Part shown: piece by piece, positions 9,942-20,148 of the stretch
How positions within the stretch are numbered: the stretch's first letter is position 1
Layout of the letters: the number at the start of each line of letters is the position of its first letter
NCBI GenBank assembly: GCA_910592205.1
Contig: CAJVPJ010000419.1
Span: 1-25,585, forward strand
DNA: 25,585 nt
Direction of reading: 5' to 3'
From: Paraglomus occultum
Taxonomy: Eukaryota > Glomeromycota > Glomeromycetes > Paraglomerales > Paraglomeraceae
Notes under the pieces: model-generated
Seen by the model: only the letters and a program-made list of their open reading frames with translations
The model's database searches: none
Told to the model about the DNA's origin: nothing
Translations under genes and position numbers: made by a program

Positions 9942-12900
9942 ATGGTTCAACATACAACTGCAGAAGACACTTGGACGGCGTTTGAGAAACTGCTCCTGGC
10001 ACAGGCAGTATACAAATTTGGTGATAATTGGATAACAGTTTCTCGAACTATGAAACAGCATCCCATGATTAGCAAACCACCGGAATTTTTTTCACCAAAG
10101 GTATGTTGATTAGTGTTGCTCTCAAGAAGATAGCAAAACTGTTGCTGTAGGCAAAGTATTGGTTTGTAGTCACGTGGGACAACCAATAAGTTTACGCCAC
10201 AAGAGGTTATTATTTATAGACATCTATAGACTATGATTCTTATTTTCGCTTCTTACGCAAATTGGTATAACCCCAGTTGGAAAATGAGTTAGTTTTGATA
10301 ACCAACAACGTCTTTGTGGCGAAACGTCGTCATTTCTCCAACCGTGTTCCAATACTGACAATCGATTATTAATGAACAGATTTGCCAAAATAAATACAAA
10401 GTTCTCATAGGGCCCTTGGAGATGGATGAAGTCGAATTGTATGTATTACGCTATTCGCGACTTTACGATTTCTTGCGCTGAATATACATCAAAGGGGCAA
10501 GTTAATTATAAATAGCTTACATGTGTAATTGCAGTGAACGACAGTATAATCAAAATTACAGTACGAGGGAACGCGTCATGACGGTAGGATAGTCGCTTAA
10601 GTTTTGGATAGTGGGTGAATGTTTTCCTATATATAGCTGTCAAGGATCATCCATCACATATTCAGTGCAAGATATTGTCTAGTTTACTATACCAATACGG
10701 TTTGAGATACAAATTCTGATGATTTCTCTATTTCTCTTAATACATCCAGGGAGAATAAAAAGAAACTTGGAGAAGGCATAGGAGCAAATGGTTCAGTAGG
10801 ATTATTGTTTGTTATTTGCAGTTTAGCAGAGCAGACGTAAGCAATAATAATCAAACTTTGGATTTGTATTCACACAACATGTTTTGCGTCAATATTTTAT
10901 TCTTGTCCTTTCTTAGATACACGAATGCCAGTAGCCGCAAAATTAGCTCGTAAACTATATAATGACCGGATAGGCGAACTAAAATCATTGATCGGAGAAG
11001 AAGAACAGAAATTTCGGTAAAGCCATCACAAGCCTGACCTCTTATTTGTAACCAGACACCCCGTATTAATTGCAATTGTCTATCTCTTTTAGCAAGGTTG
11101 TTGCAGAGATAGATGAGATAAGATCAGGGAAACGGGACGACGAGTTAAGGGAAATATTAAAAGAACAAAATCGGGAAAAGGATCATACGCAAAATGTATT
11201 AGAGGCAACTACCAAGACAAACGCTACTACTGTTGCGAAAGGTTTGATTACCAAGATATTGACGATTCAGTTGGCATACATAATTCGCAATGACTCATGC
11301 AATTACCACATCTTTGACAGGCATAGCAGGCAAATCAGACGGTGAGATATACAATAGTTCATTTGTCGCACAAGGCCGTTGATTACAAATTAAATATCAA
11401 CATTCTTCCAGCAGTAAAGTCAACGGTCACCCGAACAGCGACTACGAAGCACACCCGTTCACCGCGTCTCGCTTCATTACCCACGACATCAATAAATACT
11501 TTCAGAAGTGCAAGAGATAAACAGGCGGGAACTTCAGTCGACAAGGCAAGTGCAATGGAAATCGATCAAACTGCAGCAACATCACAAGCAAAATCAACAT
11601 CATCACTCGTTACGGCGCGATCGATTACGTCGTCACCTAAAAAAGGGTCACGTTTAGACTCCATGGACATTACTCAAACATCTGCTACTATTGAACAGTC
11701 TTCGCAGTTAGCCTCTGAGAAAGTTGGCAAAGACTTGGCAACATCCGGATCATCGGTCAAGCCAGTCGATCATATGGATGTTGACACAAAATTTCCTGAA
11801 GATAGCTTTGATATTTCAGAAAACGTTACTACTCCCCAAGAGCCTAACAACGAATTAGAGCCGCTAAAACACGAAGCAGTAAGGAGAATAATGAAAGCCA
11901 CATCACCAAGTCAGACCGAATTGGAAATTGACAGCCCACGAACAATCGCTGGAGACTCGGCTATGGATATTGACGAACAAATGGGCGAAATTAATCCGTC
12001 TTCTAGGGATGTTGCAGAGACATCACCGCGTGTACACTTTGCCGAAGCAGGGCTCGGATCTTTGTCTCATCCCACTGTTGGTGGAAGAATGGAATATGAT
12101 GACGATACTACGCCGGGTAATGGCACTCAATCAGACATAGAAGCATCGAATATAAGCCCTAGAACTCTGCCGGCAGGTAAAGACAGAGATACAAGCTCAT
12201 TTGATGGTATAATTGTGTCGTCACCCATTCACATGGAAGATATGAATTCAGCTGAAGCGCAGGCATCTACGATACCTTACACAATAGTAATGCAAACAGG
12301 TGCCAGTATGGATACAACAAGAGAAGAAAACAGTGATGATGATGACGTGCGAATGGTAGATGTGTTATCGGATGAGGAGGAGGCCAAGGAAGCAAATATG
12401 AGCAAGGATAATGAACACGAGTTGGAGTCGGCAACTTCTCGAGAAATGAAAGAGACGCCAACTTCTGCTGGGCGTGCGCCTTCTACTCCTGAAGATGGTA
12501 AGGATAATAGCGTATATAGTTTATGCATTAAGCAGGCGTGGTAAACCGGTCTCATTCGTTCTTATGTTCAGGCGCCAGTGAAATAACAAGTGTAACACCA
12601 GGTGCAGAGACGTCAGGTACCACTTTTTGATTAATAATTTGCTTTGTATCGTACTGATCCCTAAAATATGTCTTTTCTTTATTCAATTTTGTTGCGTAGA
12701 AGGTGCTGGGTCAACGGCTGACAAGAAACACAAGACGTGGTTGAGACTTGTGTATATGATATTAACTGATATTGGTAACCATCGATTTGCGAGTGTGTTC
12801 CAGAATCCGATTAAAGAACAAGACGCACCTGGATATTATAGTATTGTCAAACAACCAATGGATCTGAAAACCATTAAGAAGCGACTCCGTGATTTAGTAT

Positions 12901-13214
12901 GTGGAATGTTATGAAAAGTTCGCTCGCTCGCATTTCCGTAAACCTATACTAATTTCCGTTGTATTCGTTCTCTGTAGGTTGTAACAACGACAGATGAGTT
13001 TCATCGAGACTTGATGTTAATGTTTATGAATGCATTAATGTATAACCGAGAAGAAACGCATATATATCAAGTAGCAATGCAAATGAAAGATGAGGTGGAA
13101 CAAATGATTCTAGAGTTTAAGCGAAGCGAAAGTGCTCGTGCAGGATCATTTGAGACAACTACGCGGAGAAAGAGTGTGGCAACTGAGCCTACTAGTCGGA
13201 TACTGCTGACATGA
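9942..13214 (+). CDS. BRD8: BRD8-type SANT and bromodomain protein (NuA4/TIP60-like complex subunit), 11 exons
   Basis: Proposed exons are 9942-10100, 10380-10438, 10535-10583, 10754-10795, 10827-10836, 10917-11016, 11093-11241, 11412-12497, 12572-12616, 12700-12896 and 12978-13214, giving 710 aa. Residues 8-52 are the SANT/Myb-like N-terminus of BRD8 (FEKLLLAQAVYKFGDNWITV, then PPEFFSPK). Residues 107-180 form the family coiled coil (KLARKLYNDRIGELKSLI, DEIRSGKRDDELREI). Residues 190-565 are disordered and Ser/Thr/Asp-rich. The bromodomain spans about 575-680, with the ZA-loop APGYYSIVKQPMDL and the acetyl-lysine-binding Asn655 in MYN. In animals BRD8 is a subunit of the TIP60 histone acetyltransferase complex in the nucleus, and the same role is inferred here. 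The start at 9942 matches the short pre-SANT region of relatives; an in-frame ATG at 9801 would add 47 residues. The 10-nt fifth exon and its neighbour at 10754 are the least certain parts. Confidence 0.85.
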
Positions 13215-13250
13215 TAATTAAGTCTGAGAAAAAAAAATACTCGAAAATAT

Positions 13251-13256
13251 AATAAA
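13251..13256 (+). terminator. Canonical polyadenylation signal after BRD8
   Basis: AATAAA lies 37 bases after the BRD8 stop codon, a fitting place for a 3'-end processing signal. The match is exact, but such hexamers are frequent in AT-rich DNA. Confidence 0.4.
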
Positions 13257-14525
13257 GTTAAACCACGAGTTACATGCGTATGCATTACGTAACGCTGTAT
13301 ATAAAAAGCACAAGATCGACTATTATGAGAAAAGTTCATATGGATGGAATGACTGTATTAGCCATTATCTTTAAGACAACGTCACATATCTTAACCTCAG
13401 TTCTTAGTTATTATTTCAAATAACATCGCAGTAGTTTGGAAAGAGTTTGGGGAACCATACATTAGGTATATCGAATCCGACGACTATAGGGTTAAGCTGA
13501 ATGGCAATCAAACGCGGTTTATCATATAGAAAGTACAGGAACTGCGTTTTGAATTAGTTCTTTAAATTTATTTTCCAAAAGCAAAAATAATTCAGTTGGT
13601 TTAAATAGAGTTTGACGAATCTGTAATTGAGCTGATTAGAATAGAAGATAACTTAAGAATTGCGTAGGTTTGTAGGAATGACAAAACTTTAGCTGTTTAC
13701 TGTGTTTTGATTGGATTACGCGTAATTGACAGTGGGCGTGGCTCTTGTCAACAATTCTAAAGAATTCTATTCGTAACAGCAAATAAGTCGGTTACTATTG
13801 ACGGAAAAATTTTCTCATCTTTTACATGTTCCGATGTTTCTAACACAATTACTAATCTCGATAATACACGACTTAATTAGTGAACATAATGAACAAGAAA
13901 TAAGACGATATTAATTGTGGCAGAGTAAAAACGAAACCGGATTAACCCGACTTTTTTCTATGTAATTTTTTGGTAGTGTTTGATAATAGACGAATATATG
14001 TGGGGTTCTGAAGCTTTTAAGGATGGACTCGAGACCTAAAGTCGGTTTAATCCGATTTCGTTTTTACTCTGCCACAATTATTAATGAGTATTGATAACCC
14101 TTCGTTTCTCAACTTGCGACCAAAGTCAGAATGCACACTAACGTATTGTTTTCATCAACGAAAAGGTAATTAACCACTGGACTGGAAACCATAACAAGGC
14201 ATCAAAAAGCTTCTTAGCAAGATCAACTGATTGAGTTTGAACGTGAAACTAAGAACAATTTGGTAGCCAAGGAAGTACTAACACGAAACAATTGGAGAGA
14301 GGGTCCCGTGCAATTATCAGGATAAAATTTACTATGTATATGATGGAAATCTGCTTAATAATTGACCCTACTGATATCTACACCTAAAAGTATTTAGACT
14401 GAAGAAATCTCTCAACGAAATAATATAGTCAAATGATTACAGTGCTAGCGCTTGTGAATGTATGATTTACCAAGAAATTAGCGTACGTAATCATAATTAT
14501 GATAAATACTTATGCTTAATGAACA
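13257..14525. other. Convergent intergenic region between BRD8 and BolA
   Basis: The two flanking genes end here in tail-to-tail orientation. The only structured feature is the MITE-like element at 13912-14080. No further coding sequence was recognised. Confidence 0.5.
13912..14080. mobile_element. MITE-like element with 41-bp terminal inverted repeats
   Basis: The left arm 13912-13952 and the right arm 14040-14080 are reverse complements at about 39 of 41 positions, beginning TAATTGTGGCAGAGTAAAAA on the left. The 87-bp interior has no coding capacity. The total length of 169 bp, the long arms and the intergenic location fit a miniature inverted-repeat transposable element. The arms start and end with TA, so a TA target duplication of Tc1/mariner type is possible, but the flanks are AT-rich (ATTAAT and TTAAT) and the exact boundary is ambiguous. 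Confidence 0.8.
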
Positions 14526-14927
14526 TTAAGAAGTTCCATTTTGCTCTTCCCATTGAGCTGGCGTGTAGGTTTTCTTAAATTCAGACGATAATGAGAGACA
14601 AGATCAACTAACAATTGTACGATTGAGAAATATTATTCACCTGTGAGAAAGCATGTAAAGCAGCTATTTCAGCTTTGGCGGCACTATTAACCATTTGGTG
14701 TTTCTGCAAGAGCGTCTTGCCTTCAAACACCGAGGAAACAATAATAACGTTAAAGCTTTGACCACAACCGCCTTGGGTTGTGAGCGTATTGATAAATAAT
14801 GCTATTCTTCACAAAATAAATTAACACTCTAGTAATTCCTCATACCCGAAGTATCAGTAGCTACTACATAATCTGCAGACAACTTTTCTCTTAAGACTTC
14901 CTCCAAAGACTCTTTTGTAACAGCCAT
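14526..14927 (-). CDS. BolA2/Fra2-like protein, 3 exons
   Basis: Proposed exons on the minus strand are 14927-14846, 14771-14641 and 14573-14526, encoding 86 aa, the usual length of BolA2. The fold is visible in order: helix 1 (KESLEEVLREKL, residues 5-16), the strand GCGQSFNVIIVSSVFEGKTL (29-48), the helix-turn-helix-like KHQMVNSAAKAEI (51-63), LHAF at 66-69 and the end KTYTPAQWEE (72-81). Cys30 and His67 sit where BolA2 proteins place their ligands to the [2Fe-2S] cluster shared with a monothiol glutaredoxin. Known Fra2/BolA2 proteins act in cytosolic and nuclear iron sensing and cluster transfer to transcription regulators; the same role is inferred. The ATG at 14927 is the first in its frame, since the open frame extending to 15020 has only non-ATG codons upstream. 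No mitochondrial leader is present. Confidence 0.92.
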
Positions 14928-15717
14928 TTTGCAAGAAACGCAAAGTGAGAGAGTCTTACAGAATTGAACTTGGCATATTATTGGTGATAAAACGCCACAG
15001 TCCAATCCACTAGCCACCAAAGCACATTCGCTAAATAAATCATTTTGGTTAACGAAATTCCTTCGATGCTCAGTTTATTTTGATTTGTGACTGTTAAACT
15101 GGGGAGCTTTGGACGCTTCCATGCAAAACGAGTTTACGAGATTTCCACCAAAAATCTGATTAGAACAGACAGTATATTACAGACCGTTATTCGGTTGGAA
15201 AGATCGCGTCAGTTTCAAAGAATGATGGCAAATACTCCGAGACTAACGTCTCTGTCAATAATAACTGCTTGCGCTAAGTCTTAAAAATGTGTTGTCTCTT
15301 CGTCCATCGGCCATGCCTCGATGATTGTCTCGTTACTACTAACATCTATTTGGATGTTCCAAATATAAATTGGCCTCCTGTGTCAGTTGCTTAATTTAAA
15401 ATTAAACTTACATTTATTCTACCGTCATTACCAGTTGACACAATTTACACAACAAGTGCTATATTTAGTAGTATTGATTATACACATTAATATATATATA
15501 TATATATATATTTTTTTTTCCTACTTGACAACGGATGCAAAGTGAATACAACCCCCGAATATACAAAGAAAGTAGTTTACGAGTAATACCATATACTCCA
15601 AGGTCCATTCAATAATTAAAATAAAATGTATCAGATTAGTACTAACAAATAATTTTACCAAGATTCTTTACCAGAAAGTATCCTATATTATAAAATGACC
15701 ATAGTGAATGTTGACGT
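14928..15717. other. Intergenic region between BolA and the striatin 3' end
   Basis: It contains the presumptive BolA promoter and an AT microsatellite at 15490-15519. A plus-strand open frame at 15087-15284 has no ATG near its start. Its last segment (FQRMMANTPRLTSLSIITA) faintly recalls the N-terminus of Mpv17/Sym1 membrane proteins, but nothing downstream continues that similarity, so no gene is called. Confidence 0.4.
15490..15519. repeat. (TA)10 microsatellite with a T9 tail
   Basis: Ten TA units at 15491-15510 run directly into nine T residues, about 200 bases beyond the striatin stop codon. Its length probably varies among strains. Confidence 0.9.
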
Positions 15718-18700
15718 TTAATTGTATATTTTAACTACAGAGTCCGCCCCACCACTTGCAAGCCATGGAAGTGTTGGATGGTATTGCAGACACAGTACAC
15801 CTTCGTCTGATTTACGACGATGAGACATAAATTCCTGAACGCACGTTTGTCCTGAAAGAATATCCCATAGACGTATTGATGCATCATGGCCTAGTTGAAT
15901 CAAAATAATTGGATTTCTTAGCAAGTGTCATCAATCTTCATTCCTACGTACCCCCAGCCTATCCTCCCACAATCTCATATGACACCAAAGACCTGATATT
16001 TACCTCCTGATATTAATATCATCCCTGACGGATCAATGTCTAGAGATGTGACCGAGTCCAAATGCGCTGACATTGAGAATATGGTGTCACCTACATCGTA
16101 CATAATGTTTATATCATCGACTGCGTTCCATGAAATTCACCAGAAAAGCAGTTTTATTCAATACTTACCGCTATTTATGTCAAATCCTCTTATGTATTTA
16201 TCTTCATGTGCGGAGAACACTTGAGGCATGGTTGGGTGACAGATTATACGATTAATCTGCGTACTAGCTGTACCGTCATATGTTTTATCACTCTTAAACG
16301 TCACCACTGGTTGTCCAGTCTCAATATCAAAGATTTTGATTATTGAATTTTGAAATGACACGGCAATCTTTTTCAGATCTGTATGCACAAAATCTATAGA
16401 CGTTGGCACCGGAGGACGGCCTGACAAAAGGATTGAATGTTAGTTAACATTATTCGCAGGTAAATTTCGGGACATGGCGATTATTAATGCACGTAGCTTT
16501 TTTAACATATAATTTTAGCCTAAATGGAACTCACCTCCACCATTAAGTCCGTCAGCATGTCCAATACCGTAATAGTTCCAAGTACTCTTTAATGGAGATC
16601 CTACTTCTTCAGTATCCCATATCTTGACGGTACCATCAGCAGCAGCCGATGCAAGTAACTGAGAATTTTGGTCGTGTATTGGGAACAGTCGTAAATCCCA
16701 GATTACGTCCGTATGGCCAATGTATGCAGTCAAGTTTAGTGATGGATCTGAGTGAGACAAGAATTAATTCATCCAAGCAGAATAGGGATAGTCTCTCAAC
16801 AACAGTAAACACACAAATAGGATTGGGAAATTCCAAGGCAAGAATATATATATATGTGGAAAAGGCTAGCCCAGCAAAAATAAATAAAATAACAATGTCC
16901 TTACCAACTGGTGCATAGAGTTCCCTAGTAGCTGGTATTTTCCATACACGTATTGTAGCATCCATACTGGCTGAGTAACAGGTCGATTGTTCGGTAGACA
17001 GCACCACAGATGTTACCGGTAATGTATGACCACGATACGTTAGTATTGGTTTTATGTCATATTGTCTATAGAATAGAAAGTACGTCGTGAGTTTCAGCAC
17101 ACAGCAATAAACACAAAATCGCTTTTATCTATTGTTGTTTTTACTTTGGTGACAGCGTTTCATTCAAATCCCACAATTTGACAGTCCCATCATCTGATCC
17201 GGAAACAAATAACGGTTCATAGCGGTGCCATGACAATGACCGTACACTGTCGAGGTGACTAGAAAAGTGATTTGGACATTGTTAATCAAAATACGTTGTT
17301 TTTAACGAATGTGACAAGGGGGTGAAACGAAAAATACCTGCGTAGTGTAGCTCTCGTTTTCCATAATTTATTGTCTACCCCGTTTACGTGCTCTTGATCA
17401 GTCTATCATAAGTTTTGGAAAAATATTAGCCTTTGTCTCCTCTATCGAATATCGTTCGATTGACGCTGTTGGAAAGATCAACAGTCCGACTAGTAACCGT
17501 AATACAGAAGCGTCCACATCATTTTTATACCTCTGCTTGATTGCCTTGCTCGTCGTCAACGTCTTGCCAGGCATTGGATAATTCACCCAACTGAGGGTCA
17601 GACGTCTGTTCTACTCGCATGTTGATAAAATGTAAATATTTCGTTTATTTATCCTCTGAAGAAACTTTTCAACTATACAAACCAATGAAGTCATGACTAT
17701 TCATTCTCCTCGTCGTTCTTATAACTTTATCCAATTTCTCGTTTGATAAATTAAATTTTGCTTGCACGTCTTTTTTCTGTTATAAAACAACACAACTTTG
17801 AAGCTTAGCATCAAAGACTTTTCGTTCAATAATCCGCAATTGCCTCATACCAAACATACCAATTGCTCTTCTTCCATTTTCTCTTCTTCTGCACTCTTCC
17901 TAGATGGTTTCTTAGTAGCACTTATTTTATTGCCAAACGCCTCTCTCCATCTATTAAATGACTTTTGTGCGTACATAGTAACAATCTCTTCATTGTCTGC
18001 ACCTCTTTCCAGATAACCTCCCTCTTTCTTTCCAACTCTATTGCTACCATCTTTATTCCCACGAATGGTAGAAACTGTATCTGAAGTTTCATCAATACTG
18101 GGAGAGAAGGGTGAACTACTTATCGGTGTAGATTGTTCTTCATTATAATCGTCCTCGTCCTCGTCATTGCTTTTGGCAGTCTCGGCTTTATTTTTACCCT
18201 TCCTGTCTTCAGTAGCATTAAACCAATTGTCCTCATATTCATTAACATGTTTTCGAGACGTTGATACTTGCTCAAGTGGTGGACTAGACGATTTTGGAGG
18301 TACTATCGTTGATGGTGCAGAAGGAGCTGGTCGAGAGGGACGTATTTGTTCCCGAGAATCATTACGGTTATGAGATAATGTTCCATGTGGGTCGGGGCCC
18401 AAGTATATGGTGCTAGAGCGGTTGGCTTGCTGGGAGAATGCCTGAGCTGAATCATTTAAGTTAACAGTGTCGCTACGATTAGGAATAGGTGAAATGCCGG
18501 TTGTTGCTACGTTCGTAAGATATTCTATTTCTTGCAAGCAGCTTGGAAAATAGAAGAGATACAATCAAGATGTATAGAATCATTAAAAGTAATGAGGAAG
18601 AGGGAGGGGATGTGGAGGAAAGAAGTAGACTTGTTCAACATACAATATATTTCGTTTATGTGGTTTACATAAATCGATAAATTATTATCTTCCATAATAC

Positions 18701-19626
18701 GTACTTTTTAAGCAACTGTTGACTCTTTGCTCGAGTCTTCTGGTCACGAGTTAGCTGTATATTCGTATACTGTGCAGAAACGGGTCTAGAAGTTTGTTTC
18801 AGTCCCGTTATTGGTACTGAAATTTTGCATCGAATGAGTTATTAGAGAAAAAAAAAAACACAAAAAGGTGATAATGCAAATTTCCATAAAAACGCTATTG
18901 CCAACTATGATTTCTTTATTAGAAGTTACATACTTCCATTCACGTTGGTGGACGATGTGACTTCAGTTGTCGCGATTCCAGGTGGAGAAACCGTGTTATT
19001 TGAGTGTGATTTTTCAGCCACATATTTACTCCTACAAGGCACAAAAAGAATTCGTCATGATGAGTTATCGTCATGAGCAATTGAGAATTTAATGTTTATA
19101 ATTCGGTAAGATCAAGTTGTTTGTTTTTTTTTTCTAAAAAAAATTGCATTAATGATAATTGCCTTTCTTGACGTAACGCATATTCGAGCATTTTAACTCT
19201 TCTCATTAAATCTGTTTTCATATTCTCAATTCCACGGCGTTCACCTTCTAATAGCGCAATACGAGCCTAGGGAATCGATGGAACGTAATACACGAATTAA
19301 TCAACAATCACACGAGAAATCCCAATTGAAAGATATTCCGAGTATGATTTCTTTGCTAGAACGCATAGACGAGTCAATGATGTATTCGAAATCTCTCTTT
19401 TCTGATATATATATGCCTTTGAGTAAAATTTCGCCAAAGTTCTACTCGGATCGAATTACTACTCTTCTCATAACTCACGCACCTTCATTTCAGCGCGTTC
19501 TATCTCCCATTCGTTCCTATCCCTCTCGTATCTTCTCCATTCTGACTGTAAGAAGTGCAACACTCCTGGTAGTGTGTATTCTTGTGATTGAGTCTGTTGT
19601 CCTTGTTGTCCATATGTTTGAGCCAT
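15718..19626 (-). CDS. Striatin, STRIPAK complex scaffold, 14 exons
   Basis: Proposed minus-strand exons are 19626-19483, 19266-19163, 19031-18934, 18816-18705, 18541-17860, 17776-17683, 17613-17531, 17390-17338, 17258-17145, 17065-16905, 16747-16535, 16420-16169, 16090-16004 and 15890-15718; they close to 789 aa. The N-terminus has the striatin signature [17 protein letters not shown] (17-33, including the caveolin-binding-like segment), then the dimerising coiled coil (33-85) with [20 protein letters not shown]. Residues about 118-152 hold [20 protein letters not shown]-like sequence with Asn in place of one Lys. A Ser/Pro/Asp-rich linker (155-380) and [20 protein letters not shown] follow. 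Seven WD40 repeats fill about 457-789, ending in [12 protein letters not shown]. In fungi striatin (PRO11/Far8-type) joins PP2A, Mob3/phocein, STRIP and GCK kinases to control hyphal fusion and development. Those partners are not in this window. Intron 2 has a GC donor. The exon 7 acceptor is the weakest junction. Confidence 0.93.
19032..19162 (-). other. GC-AG intron in the striatin gene
   Basis: Exon 2 ends GAA-AG and is followed by GCAATT rather than GT. Splicing to the AG before 19031 restores the conserved QER-SKY junction of striatin. The only nearby GT donor would shift the frame. GC-AG introns are a known minor class of U2-type introns. Confidence 0.7.
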
Positions 19627-20148
19627 AATTGGTAAGGAACGGAGTATCTGAAAATATTTCTAGGGCGTGGAGAGAGGGAAACGAAGGAACAGACGAGGTC
19701 GAGTACGAGCAACTGTTATAGTATCAAGTGGTAGGGATAGATTGAGTATTAGGTTAGAGAGATGCGAGTTTTTGCGTGAAACTGGGGGGGAAGTGAATCG
19801 TGTTCATGTGACAGCAAGCATTGTGATGATCATAAGTGTTGTGAGATTATGATTGGACAGATTAGAATGGTTGGATAGAATGTGGCTTAGTATACCCTCC
19901 TTTTGCGTATTGATCGTACATCGTATTCACAAGCTTTTTTGATTGATTCACACAACACCAGTTTTTTTTTTATTGTTCATCAAAGTTTTTTTTTTCAAAG
20001 TCAGTTTTCGTTATTGAGGATATTTATAATAATCTAGACATTTCTTATTTTTCCGAAAAACCTTTTGACAAGGCACATATATATACATACACATATAGAA
20101 TGAACACAACTAATATTTATATAAAAACCGGGACCCCTTTCGATCGAG
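19627..20148. other. Intergenic: striatin upstream region
   Basis: About 520 bases between the striatin start and the 3' end of the ATP-grasp-like gene, both on the minus strand. It contains T-runs near 19961-19994 and an alternating ATATAC tract near 20077-20098. No gene or clear regulatory motif was recognised. Confidence 0.45.

Noticed and set aside
11928-12555. Overlapping open frames on both strands inside the large BRD8 exon
   Set aside because: They are shadows of the disordered acidic region of BRD8.
15087-15284. Plus-strand 65-codon open frame faintly like the N-terminus of Mpv17/Sym1
   Set aside because: It has no ATG near its start, the resemblance covers only about 20 residues, and no downstream exon continues it.
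16649-16918. Plus-strand 89-codon open frame
   Set aside because: It is antisense to striatin WD40 exon 11 and an adjacent intron and has no content of its own.
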